From Paenibacillus sp. HWE-109 (GTDB lineage Bacteria > Bacillota > Bacilli > Paenibacillales > NBRC-103111), in the NCBI RefSeq assembly GCF_022163125.1, contig NZ_CP091881.1, positions 620,001 to 684,000 of the forward strand: a stretch of 64,000 nt of DNA, in the 5' to 3' direction. A model generated the notes under the pieces. The model was not told where the DNA came from. It saw only the letters and a list, made by a program, of their open reading frames with translations, and made no database searches. A program made the translations under genes and the position numbers. Below, one piece after another: positions 25,933 through 35,686 of this stretch (the first letter of the stretch is position 1; each line of letters opens with the position of its first letter).

Positions 25933-28368
25933 CTATTGCAAGCTTTGGACATCAGCCGCACTTAATGGATAAGCATAAATGCTAACTTGGTCAATCAGGC
26001 CGTTCATCGTGCTTGCGGAGTTGACGCCTGCGGTCAAAGGAAATGCATTAGAAATATTTCCTCCCGTAAGTGTAGTGTTCTGGCCGACCAAAACAGAATC
26101 GACGTATAGCCTAAGCCCCAAAACTCTATCGGCTACGGCTATAACATGGTGCCACTGCCCATCTGCAAAGGTCGCTGTCGATTGGACCGCATCACTGGTA
26201 CTACCATAATCCAACAGAAATTTAATTGTATTATTGGTTTCAAATCGTAACCAATATGCGGCATTTGTATCTCCTTTATTCAATATATATTTGATTGTAC
26301 CCGGGACGCTTGTCTTTACCCAAGCGGAAACGGAAAAACTTCCTGTGGTTCCGAAATCAAAATCATTGCTGAAGGGATCTCCCAATGATACATAATCACC
26401 ATTTCCGTCAAAGCTTAAAGCACCGCCAAACATACCGCTCGCACTCCGAACAGCATTTGTAATTGTTCCATGATAACCATTGTAGGTAGAATCCAGCACT
26501 GTACTTCCTGTGGTCTCATCAAACGTCCAATATCCGCTCAACCCGTATAAATGTCCCACTTCCGTTGAATCCAAAGCATAGTTGTATAGTCTCACTTCAT
26601 CAATGAAACCATTCATTGTGCTTGTAGAATTGCTTCCAATGGTTAATGGAAGGGAGTTGGAGATGGCCCCGTTAGTAGGGCTGGTATCTTGCCCAACTAA
26701 TACACCGTCGACGTATAGCTTAAGACCCGTTGTTCGATCGGCGACACCAACAACATGATGCCATAGCCCATCCGTATAGGTGGCTGTCGATTGAGCGGCG
26801 TCAAAGGTGCTGCCATAGTCGAGAAGGAATTTAATGGTATTATTCGCCTCAAATCGTAACCAGTATGAAGCGATCGTATCTCCTTTATTTAAAATATATT
26901 TGGTTGTACCCGTTACGCTGGTTTTCACCCAAGCAGAGACCGAGAAGTTTTGTGTGGTTCCAAAGTCAAACGCACCGCTGGAAGGATTGCCTAAGTTTAC
27001 ATAATCGCCGCTGCCGTCAAAGTGTAAAGCACTTCCAAATTTGCCGTTTGTGTCACGTGTCGCGTTCACAATGGTTCCGGGATTAAGGCCGCCAGCGGAA
27101 TCCACAACTGTAGTTCCTGAGGTTTCATCTAAGCTCCAAGTACCGATGTTAGATTTATTCCACCAAATTCTCGAAACGATGGCTCGATTCGGAACGAGGG
27201 AGTTCCATTCGTTGCTTGTCACGATGCTCAAATCAGGCGTAATCTTAGTCGTTCCAAAATTGCCCAATTGCGCCCGGTTGTCCGTTATCGACATCACGAT
27301 TTGTTCCGTGTTTTTTTTGAGCCGAAGTGTAACCGGATCGACTTCAGCCATCCATAAGGGAGCCCGATATCTGAGTATATCCGTGTTAGAAGTGTCCTGA
27401 CGCGTATAGACCAGGTATAGTGCATTCGGTTGTGTCACCCAATGCATCTGCGTATTCATACTTCCGGTTACAGCCGTTCCGTCCTCCCATTGCAAAGTCA
27501 CTGCTGACTGCCAGGTTAAACCGTCGCTGCTTTTGGCCAATCTGTTCTGGATATCATCGCGAATGGTCATAAAATATTCGTTATTGTACTTGGTAAGGGA
27601 TGTTTCAATACCGGAACGGTTCCCGTTGCCTCCTGAATTGGGTACTGATGTACCTTGGCTGATGTAGGAAAGCGCAGTCCCGTTAAATGATGCCTTAACA
27701 ACCTTTACATTGCCCGTTCCGTCCATTAAATTGATTGGCCAAAGCAAGTCTCCGGTACCATCGTCTACTTCATAAGGATAAACACTGCCGGTATGGCCGA
27801 GTCCATTAGGCCAGTCGAATAAATACCAATCGCTGCTCCAAGTTAAAGTGGCAGGATCGTATATGGCATAAGCGGGGTAGTTATGTTTCTTGGTAAAAGT
27901 AAGACTATATGATTGTGCCATACCGAACAGGATGATCTTTCCTGTTTTTTCGTGATAAACGGGTACGGGATCAATTAACATACCCTGGTAACCATCCGGT
28001 AATGTCTTCCATTGATATTGGGGGATGGTCGTAAGCGATGACCATGTCTCCCCGAGATCTGTGCTGGAAGTGTAGGCGATATCATAGAAAACATCGGTTA
28101 AATTGGTAGGGCTTTCATTTTTATCTTTGGATACGGTGCACATGATTTGGGGACTTACACCTCCCGGAATGGTTGCGCATCGCATGTGAGTCCACCAAAA
28201 GTTATTGGAACCATCATTTTGATAAGCTACCTTTTCATCAAGCTTATAAGAAGGTGGTGAAGACGCATGAGCAACAGATGAATTTTCAATTATGAAACAC
28301 CCAAGCATTAAGGTAAATATGAAAGTGAAACAGAGGCTGTAAAGAAGTTTTCTTTGATTTTCTTTCAT
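25933..28368 (-). CDS. Exported sialidase-fold (Asp-box) protein with two LamG domains
   Basis: 811 residues from the ATG at 28368, chosen for its GAGGAG ribosome site. Signal peptide LLYSLCFTFIFTLMLGCFII, with a cysteine at about residue 24 that is not in a good lipobox. The N-terminal ~430 residues carry Asp-box repeats (SSTDLGETWSS, KSSDGLTWQSA), as in six-bladed sialidase-like propellers. Two tandem laminin-G/concanavalin-like domains follow (GTWSLDETSG..., GYWTFDETTG...), very similar to each other. It probably binds or cleaves an extracellular glycan. Catalytic sialidase arginines were not confirmed, so activity is unproven. Transcribed away from the enolase-superfamily operon. Confidence 0.75.
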   Translation of the reverse strand: MKENQRKLLYSLCFTFIFTLMLGCFIIENSSVAHASSPPSYKLDEKVAYQNDGSNNFWWTHMRCATIPGGVSPQIMCTVSKDKNESPTNLTDVFYDIAYTSSTDLGETWSSLTTIPQYQWKTLPDGYQGMLIDPVPVYHEKTGKIILFGMAQSYSLTFTKKHNYPAYAIYDPATLTWSSDWYLFDWPNGLGHTGSVYPYEVDDGTGDLLWPINLMDGTGNVKVVKASFNGTALSYISQGTSVPNSGGNGNRSGIETSLTKYNNEYFMTIRDDIQNRLAKSSDGLTWQSAVTLQWEDGTAVTGSMNTQMHWVTQPNALYLVYTRQDTSNTDILRYRAPLWMAEVDPVTLRLKKNTEQIVMSITDNRAQLGNFGTTKITPDLSIVTSNEWNSLVPNRAIVSRIWWNKSNIGTWSLDETSGTTVVDSAGGLNPGTIVNATRDTNGKFGSALHFDGSGDYVNLGNPSSGAFDFGTTQNFSVSAWVKTSVTGTTKYILNKGDTIASYWLRFEANNTIKFLLDYGSTFDAAQSTATYTDGLWHHVVGVADRTTGLKLYVDGVLVGQDTSPTNGAISNSLPLTIGSNSTSTMNGFIDEVRLYNYALDSTEVGHLYGLSGYWTFDETTGSTVLDSTYNGYHGTITNAVRSASGMFGGALSFDGNGDYVSLGDPFSNDFDFGTTGSFSVSAWVKTSVPGTIKYILNKGDTNAAYWLRFETNNTIKFLLDYGSTSDAVQSTATFADGQWHHVIAVADRVLGLRLYVDSVLVGQNTTLTGGNISNAFPLTAGVNSASTMNGLIDQVSIYAYPLSAADVQSLQ

Positions 28369-28620
28369 AATAAAGTCTCCTCTCAACATATCAATTGCCA
28401 TGAATCATATTAATTTTAAAGCGCATTCAAAAATAGACACTTACTATCGTACCCCTTTCCTTTAGAAGTTGGATACTATCTCATAATATCACTATGAACT
28501 CTATACGATAACGGGATGAAATTTAGATTTGGTGGATTTAATTAAGCATTATTATGCTGAATTGACTTCCAGTCAACAGCAGAAGAGAACGTCTCCAAAT
28601 TGGTGAAGATTGTATTAGAT

Positions 28621-28670
28621 ACCTCTAATGATTGTGTTACGGACCTCAGATGCTACTTTTATATAATAAA
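28621..28670 (+). promoter_or_regulatory. Shared 50-bp promoter/operator block, copy 1
   Basis: 41 of 50 bases are identical, without gaps, to 35687-35736. It contains the invariant core ATGATTGTGTTAC and ends with TATAAT at 28662-28667, a good -10 box 55 bases before the enolase-superfamily start. The core takes the place of a -35 region, as expected for an activator site. This copy cannot fold into the hairpin possible in copy 2, so the conserved feature is DNA sequence, not RNA structure. The remainder of the 28369-28721 gap should also hold the minus-strand promoter, which I could not place. Confidence 0.65.
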
Positions 28671-28721
28671 TAGTGGAGCAATCAAGTTTGGTGAAATTGA
28701 GCATCGAGGGGGAAAACCGTA

Positions 28722-29891
28722 ATGAAAATCACAGCAGTTAAATGTATCCTTGTCAGCGCTCCGTACGCAAATAAAGGGGATGTGGAGCGGGAAATTTGCC
28801 TGAAAACGGGATATCGTCCCACGGCCTTTTTGAAAGTAGAAACCGATGCAGGCATTTATGGTTTGGGTGAAACCTACGCGGGTACTTATGCACCCGAAGC
28901 AGTCAGAGGGATAGCGGAACAGATGGAGCACGATCTGATTGGACAAAACCCGATGTCCGTCCTTGAGATGTCCGATCGAATGCGGGTTGCTAATTATTAC
29001 CTGGGACGAATGGGATTAACGCAATGCGTGATTGGCGGTATCGAGATGGCGCTTTGGGATCTAAAAGGTAAGGCGCTTGGCGTTCCTGTTTACGAATTGC
29101 TTGGGGGTAAGGTGCATAATGAAATGACTGCTTATGCAAGCGGTGGCAATAATAAGCCGATTGACGAGCTTAAACAAGAAATGCGTGACTACGTGACACA
29201 AGGATTCCGGGCGGTGAAAATTCGCATCAACCTGCTGCCGGATATCGATGCGATTGAAGAGAAGGTAGCCGTATGCCGTGAAGCTCTTGGGCCGGATATC
29301 GGATTGGCTGTTGATGCAGCGCAAGGCTTAGCGAAATATCCATGGTCTGTCAAAACAGCCATTGAGATTGCAAAACGTATTGAGAAATACAACCTCCTTT
29401 GGATTGAAGAACCGGCAGAGGTAACCAACTATGAAGGATTTGCGGAAATTCGGCGCAACGTCAACATGCCGGTTGCAGGAGGGGAGACGGTAACGAGCCT
29501 GGTAGAAGCTGAAGCGTATTTGAAAGCAAATTCGCTCGACCTGTTCCAGCCGGATGCGGCCGTTATCGGGGGATTGAGCGTGTTCCGGCAGGTAGCGCAA
29601 ATGTGCGAACGCAAGTCCATTCCTATTGCCGTTCATGCATGGTGCGGAGGCGTGGGCATCATGGGGAATTTCCATGCGGCGTTCGCTTCTAGGAACTGTA
29701 CGATTCTGGAGCTTTCCAATGTGCCGAATCCCCTGCGTGAGGAAATGATGGTTGAACCTTTGAAAATGGAGAACGGCAACATACAGGTTCCGTCGACCCC
29801 TGGGTTGGGCGTACACTTACCAGAGGGGCTGGAAGAGAAATATCCATACTTTCCAGGTTCTGTATATCGGGTTCCGCTGACGGTATCCTAA
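28722..29891 (+). CDS. Mandelate racemase/muconate lactonising enzyme-family enzyme (sugar-acid dehydratase-like)
   Basis: A 389-residue enolase-superfamily protein. Visible active-site elements: K166-I-R168 (KxK-type base position), metal ligands D198, E229 (WIEEP) and E255 (GGET), and the D278/H305 dyad (QPDAA, VHAWCGG). This pattern is that of mandelate-racemase-subgroup acid-sugar dehydratases, which turn aldonates or uronates into 2-keto-3-deoxy acids. The substrate cannot be read directly. It leads an operon with a 2-hydroxyacid dehydrogenase and a cytosolic Asp-box protein, consistent with unsaturated or acidic sugar catabolism. Confidence 0.85.
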   Translation: MKITAVKCILVSAPYANKGDVEREICLKTGYRPTAFLKVETDAGIYGLGETYAGTYAPEAVRGIAEQMEHDLIGQNPMSVLEMSDRMRVANYYLGRMGLTQCVIGGIEMALWDLKGKALGVPVYELLGGKVHNEMTAYASGGNNKPIDELKQEMRDYVTQGFRAVKIRINLLPDIDAIEEKVAVCREALGPDIGLAVDAAQGLAKYPWSVKTAIEIAKRIEKYNLLWIEEPAEVTNYEGFAEIRRNVNMPVAGGETVTSLVEAEAYLKANSLDLFQPDAAVIGGLSVFRQVAQMCERKSIPIAVHAWCGGVGIMGNFHAAFASRNCTILELSNVPNPLREEMMVEPLKMENGNIQVPSTPGLGVHLPEGLEEKYPYFPGSVYRVPLTVS

Positions 29892-29914
29892 TAGGAAGGT
29901 GGGAGAAATAAACG

Positions 29915-30865
29915 ATGAAACCTCACGTCTTGGTTGCAGTCAATGGTTTTACGGAAAAACACATGGAACGCATCCGGCAGGTATTGTCCGGTTGGGCAAC
30001 TTTGGAGCAAATTAACGAAGAGACTCTTGAGTCAGTTTTCTGTGAAAAGATAGGTAGATCGCAAATTGTGGTTGGTTGGCCGAAAGCGGAATGGCTTGCA
30101 GAAAGCCCGGTTCGGCTTGTCCAATTAGGAAGTGTTGGTTATGACGCTTTCTTGGGCAACACACATCAAGAGGGTACCACTTTTGCGCTTTGTAACGCTG
30201 GCGGTGTCATGTCGGTAGCTGTAGCAGAACATTTAATAGCTATGATGTTCGCACTGACACGCCGTATTTCGCATCATATACGCGATATGAATGAGCATAA
30301 ATGGCGTCGTCAATTAGAATATGAAGAGGTGTTTGACAGCACAGCATGCATTGTCGGTGTTGGCGGCATCGGGACAGAAATCGCGCGACGTCTGCGTGCA
30401 TTGGGCGTTCGTACCATTGGGGTGCGACGTGAAATCGGGGAATCGCATCCTTACTTGGATGAGATGTACCCGAGCTCCCGCTTGCAGGAAGCTGTAGCGC
30501 AAGCGGATCACGTAATTCTAATCTTGCCCGGTAACGCATCGACCGAGAAATTGTTTGACACTGCGATGTTCGCTTCTATGAAGAAAGGAGCCTATTTCTA
30601 TAACCTGGCCCGCGGAAGTATCGTCGATGAGAATGCTCTGCATGCGGCACTTAGCAGCGGTAGGCTGAAGGGGGCGGGGCTTGATGTCTTCGAGGTAGAA
30701 CCGCTTCCGAAGGGAAGTCCGTTATGGGAAATGGATAATGTGATTATTACACCTCATTCGGGAGGACGGTCGGTCAAAGAATTCGACCGTTTCTGTCAGT
30801 TGCTCTTGAACAATCTGATGAATTTCCGTGACGGAAAACCATTTCTCAATCAGGTTAATTTGTAA
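29915..30865 (+). CDS. NAD-dependent D-2-hydroxyacid dehydrogenase
   Basis: 316 residues with the Rossmann signature VGVGGIGTEIARRLRALG. The catalytic triad of the family is present: R in YNLARGSIVDE, E in GLDVFEVEPLP and H in ITPHSGG. It would interconvert a 2-keto acid and a D-2-hydroxy acid using NAD(P)H. It starts 23 bases after the enolase-superfamily gene, which suggests sequential steps on a sugar acid. Cytosolic. The substrate is unknown. Confidence 0.88.
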   Translation: MKPHVLVAVNGFTEKHMERIRQVLSGWATLEQINEETLESVFCEKIGRSQIVVGWPKAEWLAESPVRLVQLGSVGYDAFLGNTHQEGTTFALCNAGGVMSVAVAEHLIAMMFALTRRISHHIRDMNEHKWRRQLEYEEVFDSTACIVGVGGIGTEIARRLRALGVRTIGVRREIGESHPYLDEMYPSSRLQEAVAQADHVILILPGNASTEKLFDTAMFASMKKGAYFYNLARGSIVDENALHAALSSGRLKGAGLDVFEVEPLPKGSPLWEMDNVIITPHSGGRSVKEFDRFCQLLLNNLMNFRDGKPFLNQVNL

Positions 30866-30903
30866 AAGTATGTTTGCCATGACCATATACGAGGTGAAAT
30901 GAC

Positions 30904-31977
30904 ATGATGAATACAATAAAATACGTGACAATTGCGAAATCCTCTGCCAATAACCCAAGGAACGATACGGCTTCCATTGCTGAGTTGGAGGATGGCACAT
31001 TATTAGCGGTTTGGCACAAGTATGACGGTTCTTTTGGAAGTGATTTCGATTTATGCCGGATTTATGCCAAAACCTCTACGGACGGCGGAATGACCTGGGA
31101 ACGCGAGCGGATGCTGATCGATGTCAATCCAGAAGATCACAATGTGCAGGCCCCTGGTCTGTGTCTTCTTCCCAATGGAACGTTAATTCTCCATTGCTTA
31201 AGAGGCCATCAGGGGGGATCCAGCTCCACAATGGAAGCCTATGTCTCGAAGGATGGAGGCGAGACCTGGGAATTCCTTGCACACATTTGGGAACGTACGA
31301 AGGGGCAATGGCTTCAAGGCGGTGCGAACCATATCAACCTGTTGTCCAGCGGTCGATTGTTGCTTCCATTCCACTTCGGCACAGGTCATCAAGGAGGTCA
31401 GCACAATGAGATCGGATGCTACTTTAGCGATGATGACGGATTTACGTGGACGCGTGCCGCTGGTACCGTAGATCTGCCTATGCGTGGCGCCATGGAATCC
31501 TCCGTTGCTGAAATGAGCGGCGGACGTCTTCTCATGTCCATCAGGTCTCAATTGGGCGCGGTGTTTATGTGTGCTTCAATGGACGGCGGCAACACGTGGA
31601 GCTTACCGCAAACAAGCGGTTTGAAGTCGCCGGAATCATGCACTTGTTTACGGCGAATTCCTGGCACCGATGTACTCCTTCTGCTATGGAACGATAGTCA
31701 GTACGAACCCGGCAAGCATCATTTCGGACGCCGTACACCTTTAAGCGCAGCAGTTTCTACAGACGAAGGGAAATCCTGGAAAAGAGTGGGGAATATTGCG
31801 GTGGGACCGAATGAATATACCAATCTGAATTGTATGTTTACAAAATCCGGTAAAGCCATCATCACCTATATGCAGGTTGAGGATCCAGCATTCGATGCGC
31901 TGGAAACAGATCCACCTTTCAAACGGACTGGGATCGATTTAATCGCGGCAGTGTTAGACACCACAATAATGGTTTAG
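30904..31977 (+). CDS. Cytosolic Asp-box (sialidase-superfamily) protein
   Basis: 357 residues, no signal peptide. Five Asp-box repeats (STDGGMTW, SKDGGETW, SDDDGFTW, SMDGGNTW, STDEGKSW) mark a six-bladed propeller of the exo-sialidase superfamily. Such intracellular proteins occur in glycan operons as glycosidases or isomerase-like enzymes; true sialidase activity should not be assumed. ATG at 30904 or 30907. Last gene of a three-gene operon ending in a strong terminator. Confidence 0.8.
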   Translation: MMNTIKYVTIAKSSANNPRNDTASIAELEDGTLLAVWHKYDGSFGSDFDLCRIYAKTSTDGGMTWERERMLIDVNPEDHNVQAPGLCLLPNGTLILHCLRGHQGGSSSTMEAYVSKDGGETWEFLAHIWERTKGQWLQGGANHINLLSSGRLLLPFHFGTGHQGGQHNEIGCYFSDDDGFTWTRAAGTVDLPMRGAMESSVAEMSGGRLLMSIRSQLGAVFMCASMDGGNTWSLPQTSGLKSPESCTCLRRIPGTDVLLLLWNDSQYEPGKHHFGRRTPLSAAVSTDEGKSWKRVGNIAVGPNEYTNLNCMFTKSGKAIITYMQVEDPAFDALETDPPFKRTGIDLIAAVLDTTIMV

Positions 31978-31983
31978 GCAAGG

Positions 31984-32016
31984 CAACTATCGTCGATAGA
32001 CGGTAGTTGTTTTTTC
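31984..32016 (+). terminator. Terminator of the enolase-superfamily operon
   Basis: An 11-bp stem CAACTATCGTC/GACGGTAGTTG (one G-U pair) with a GATA loop, followed by six T. It starts 6 bases after the stop codon. Confidence 0.88.
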
Positions 32017-32064
32017 ATACTTATCAAGGTAACATCATCTTATAAGGAGAAACAATCTTCTCTA

Positions 32065-32081
32065 TTTGTAAGCGCTTATAA
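32065..32081 (+). promoter_or_regulatory. CcpA-type (cre-like) palindrome before the regulator gene
   Basis: TTTGTAAGCGCTTATAA fits the cre pattern TGWAANCGNTNWCA with one mismatch at TGTAAGCGCTTATA. It lies 22 bases before the response-regulator start, so binding would block transcription. A relative with the same arms but AGCT in the centre lies at 43659. Between it and the ribosome site is a run of ten G (32084-32093). Confidence 0.5.
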
Positions 32082-32103
32082 CAGGGGGGGGGGAAGGGAT
32101 CCG

Positions 32104-32886
32104 ATGTACAAAGTATTGATTGCTGATGATGAGGAGTTCATTCGCGAAAGGATCATCAACAACATGCCATGGGGAGAAATTGGATTTGAAGTAGCAGGGT
32201 GTGCTTCAGATGGAGAACTGGCTCTGAAAATGGCGCGCGAATGTCATCCAGATGTCATTTTGACGGATATTTTAATGCCGAATATGACAGGACTAGAGCT
32301 TGCTCAGTGCTTGAAAAGTGAATTTCCTCACATCAAGGTCGCGCTGATGAGCGCCTATGATGATTTTCAATATGCCAAGGAAGCGATCCGTTTTGGAGTG
32401 AAGGGTTACCTGCTTAAGCCAATCCTACGTGATGAATTCGTCGAATTGTTCCAGGGTGTCGCCAATGATTTAAAGAACGAGGGTGGGCAGCACGTCGTTC
32501 AGACAGCTAGACCTGCGTTTGTAAAGGCGACAAGTGATCGCAATTCGTATATTTCTCTTGCGAAGCAATATATTGCTGCAAACTATACAGAGCGAATCAG
32601 ACTTGAAGACGTTTCGGAACGGCTGCACGTCAATCCGAACTATTTCAGCACATTATTCAAGCGGGAAACGGGAAAGAATTTTATTGATTATCTGAATGAG
32701 GTTAGAATCAACGAGTCCATGAAATTATTGCGGCATACCGATTACAAAGTTTTTGAAATTTCGATGAGTGTCGGTTATGGCAATTTTTCGTATTTCAATA
32801 AAATATTCAAACGCATAAGCGGTGTTACTCCGCAAACCTATAGAGAATCGGGCGGATCGGTCTTCCAGTCCAAGGAAGGCGTGTAA
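32104..32886 (+). CDS. Short AraC-type response regulator
   Basis: 260 residues: receiver domain (D8-D9, phospho-acceptor D55 in LTDILMPNMTG, K in YLLKPI) joined by a brief linker directly to a double AraC helix-turn-helix (YTERIRLEDVSERLHVNPNYFSTLFK, EISMSVGYGNFSYFNKIFKRISGVTPQTYR). It lacks the ~250-residue middle domain of its relatives here. Its stop overlaps the start of the double-sensor kinase (TAATG). It is the best candidate to bind the 50-bp blocks at 28621 and 35687 on either side of it; that is inference. Confidence 0.92.
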   Translation: MYKVLIADDEEFIRERIINNMPWGEIGFEVAGCASDGELALKMARECHPDVILTDILMPNMTGLELAQCLKSEFPHIKVALMSAYDDFQYAKEAIRFGVKGYLLKPILRDEFVELFQGVANDLKNEGGQHVVQTARPAFVKATSDRNSYISLAKQYIAANYTERIRLEDVSERLHVNPNYFSTLFKRETGKNFIDYLNEVRINESMKLLRHTDYKVFEISMSVGYGNFSYFNKIFKRISGVTPQTYRESGGSVFQSKEGV

Positions 32887-35672
32887 TGAAGAGAAAAGAG
32901 ATAAAGCTGAATCGTTTTTTGTTGCTTTTCTCCCTTTCGATCGTCTCGCTGATGCTCATCATTATCGGCTATGTGCTCTATGTGAAAACCGTCCATTACA
33001 TTGATGAGAAAACCGATATGATGCAAGCCATGAAATTGAATCAAACAACCGCGGATGTGCGCAAGCAATTCGAAGATATTTACCAAACCATAGATAGTTT
33101 GCGCAATAACACCATACTAATCAATTCATTGGACAAATTAGGGCGACAAAACGCAACATCGTATGAAAAGGTGAGTCTGTCGCAAAACATTGAGTCCTCC
33201 CTATTTAATCTGAATAAAGGAAATGAGTTCATCAGTGGCATTACGGTTTGGACAAGGGGAGGCCAGTACAGTTCGAACGCTAAATATTCTTCCTATTATT
33301 TTGAAGGCAATCAATTGTCTCTTTCCAACCTGGACAATCAGATCACGTTCGTCTCCTTAAACCAGACGTATCAAGCATTTGGCTTGAAATCATTGGATAT
33401 CAAAGATGATGCGCTACGAAATCTACTGGACGTATGGAACAAATCGAGTTACTTTATGTGTCCTCTTAAAGGTCCAGAAGGTACACTCGGAATACTCACG
33501 ATCAATTTAAATGCAGCGGCGTTCAATCATATTCTTCCATACGGTGAATCTCTGGCGGTCTTGGATGCAAAGGACCAAGTTTTATTTAAGGGGAGCGAAG
33601 TAACCTCAGAAATCAATGAACTGTTGAAAAATACGGAGAATTCGCAGCAAATGGACGGAGTTCCATTCTCGGGGAAACGATATTTTTTCCGGGATATCGG
33701 ATTTCATGACATCCGTATCGCTTTGGCCGAAACCGAATCGGGGTTTCATAAAAGGCAATTTCTGGCGCTTGGGGGATATTCGCTCATCATTTTAGGAGGC
33801 AGCGCATTACTTACTTTTTTTCTATCGCATTTGATTGGCCGCAAAATCTTGTTCCCCTTGCACAGCCTGATTAGTTGGATCGGCAGGCAACGCAGCTTGG
33901 AGGAACGATGGGAACCTGTAGATGGACTGAATCGATACAAAAAATTCACGATGAGGGACCGTTTTTTTGTCTATTTTTTAATTACGATACTGCTTCCTAT
34001 CTGTCTTTTCGTTACGGTTTTCTATGTGCAATCATCTAAAATTATTACGCAGGAATTGGAACAAACCTTTTATACGTTGTTTGATAAGACAGCTCATCGA
34101 GTAGAGTTATTTGCCGATCAAAAAGAGTCTGCCATGACCCGTTTGGCTTACGACGCGTTCGTTGTATCCTATATGGATCAACCGAGCGATAACCTGCAAC
34201 AGCATATGGATCAACTGATTTTTGATAGTTTTTTGCCAATTCTCAGTGAGGATGCCATTGGTATCTACAATATAGATAATCAATTGATCTACAGCAATCG
34301 ATATAAGCATGCAAACCAAATCGACCCGACTTTTTTCGAGCAAATACGTGCTAGCCGTAAACCTATTTTTTACTGGCTTCCACCGACGGATACAGCATCA
34401 TCTACGGTAAGTTTAAGCATAGGCATCGTCGATATTAATCGTTATTCAAGTCCGATTGCTTATATGAAAACGGATATAAACGGTGTTTTCTTTACCAATC
34501 TGTATGCCGATCTGAACGGGAATGGCAGTGAAGCGTTTATCGTGGATGAAAATGGACGTATAATCTCCCATCCGGATATGGGAAGAATTGGGCAGAAGGC
34601 CGACATTCCGTTTCAATTGGATTCATCGGAGGGGACCCTATTCCACTCGGATAACGCCATATATTTTTCTAAGAAAATCGCTGCTTTACCCTGGTATGTG
34701 ATTGCACGGTACGATGCCTCGGCGATTAGGGATCAAGTTATACGTCTCTTTTTCGATGATATTTATTTGTTGGTCATTCTTTTTTTGCTGATTCTCCTAT
34801 TTTCCTATTTGATGTCACAGTATTTAGTGCAGCCGCTAGCTTCCATTCAAAACCGTTATCTGAGCATTGATCTTGATCGTGTTAATCAATTAACTCTCCA
34901 TAGAAGCTTTGCGATTGATGAAGTTGAACAGCTAAGAATTTCCTTTAACCACATGCTGGAGAGGATTCATAGGTTGGTACAGGATACATTGGATGCGAAT
35001 CAGGAAAGGCTAACCCTTGAATTTGAGAAAAGGGAGCTGCACATGGAGGCGCTGCAGGCACAAATTAATCCCCATTTCCTTTACAATACACTTGAAAATA
35101 TCATGTATATGATCGAAAAGGGAGAACGCCATTTAGCTGTAGATATGATTGGACTATTGAGTCGTCTGTTTCGATATGCCATGGGGAAAGACAGCCCATT
35201 GACGACACTTAGAGAAGAGATCGTCTACTGCCAGTCCTATTCGAAGATCATGAGCTACCGCTATAAAGATAGGATTTATTTCGAATGGCATATGGACGAA
35301 TCGCTGAACGATTGTGTCGTGAATAAGATGATCCTACAGCCCATTATTGAGAATTCAATAAGACATACTCTTAAGATGAATAACAGCGAGATTAGGATTA
35401 GAGTCAGCTGTATGAAAAAGGAGAATCATATCGAAGTGGTCGTCAAGGATAACGGCCCCGGCATAGAACAAAATAAGCTAAATGAAATTCGTCTTCGTTT
35501 GGAGAATAGAGATCGGGGAAATGTAGGATTATATAATGTGAATAGTAGAATTAAACTCCAATTTGGCGATGTGTATGGCTTATCGATCGATAGTCCCGGT
35601 GTTGGAACGATAGTGACAATCCGGCTTCCGTACCAGAGCGTCAACCCTATGGAAGCGTCCTCAAATGTATGA
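32886..35672 (+). CDS. Sensor histidine kinase with two tandem membrane sensor modules
   Basis: 928 residues, about 330 more than the other YesM-type kinases in this window. Four membrane spans: ~10-32, ~292-316, ~358-383 and ~625-650. Thus two extracellular sensor regions of ~260 and ~240 residues lie in series, the second followed by HAMP. The kinase core has QAQINPHFLYNTLEN with H730, then the N-box QPIIENSIRHT and G-box DNGPG. It is translationally coupled to the response regulator upstream. The first module looks like an extra sensor fused in front of a normal kinase; no separate start inside is evident. Confidence 0.9.
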   Translation: MKRKEIKLNRFLLLFSLSIVSLMLIIIGYVLYVKTVHYIDEKTDMMQAMKLNQTTADVRKQFEDIYQTIDSLRNNTILINSLDKLGRQNATSYEKVSLSQNIESSLFNLNKGNEFISGITVWTRGGQYSSNAKYSSYYFEGNQLSLSNLDNQITFVSLNQTYQAFGLKSLDIKDDALRNLLDVWNKSSYFMCPLKGPEGTLGILTINLNAAAFNHILPYGESLAVLDAKDQVLFKGSEVTSEINELLKNTENSQQMDGVPFSGKRYFFRDIGFHDIRIALAETESGFHKRQFLALGGYSLIILGGSALLTFFLSHLIGRKILFPLHSLISWIGRQRSLEERWEPVDGLNRYKKFTMRDRFFVYFLITILLPICLFVTVFYVQSSKIITQELEQTFYTLFDKTAHRVELFADQKESAMTRLAYDAFVVSYMDQPSDNLQQHMDQLIFDSFLPILSEDAIGIYNIDNQLIYSNRYKHANQIDPTFFEQIRASRKPIFYWLPPTDTASSTVSLSIGIVDINRYSSPIAYMKTDINGVFFTNLYADLNGNGSEAFIVDENGRIISHPDMGRIGQKADIPFQLDSSEGTLFHSDNAIYFSKKIAALPWYVIARYDASAIRDQVIRLFFDDIYLLVILFLLILLFSYLMSQYLVQPLASIQNRYLSIDLDRVNQLTLHRSFAIDEVEQLRISFNHMLERIHRLVQDTLDANQERLTLEFEKRELHMEALQAQINPHFLYNTLENIMYMIEKGERHLAVDMIGLLSRLFRYAMGKDSPLTTLREEIVYCQSYSKIMSYRYKDRIYFEWHMDESLNDCVVNKMILQPIIENSIRHTLKMNNSEIRIRVSCMKKENHIEVVVKDNGPGIEQNKLNEIRLRLENRDRGNVGLYNVNSRIKLQFGDVYGLSIDSPGVGTIVTIRLPYQSVNPMEASSNV

Positions 35673-35686
35673 GATTCGTACTATAA

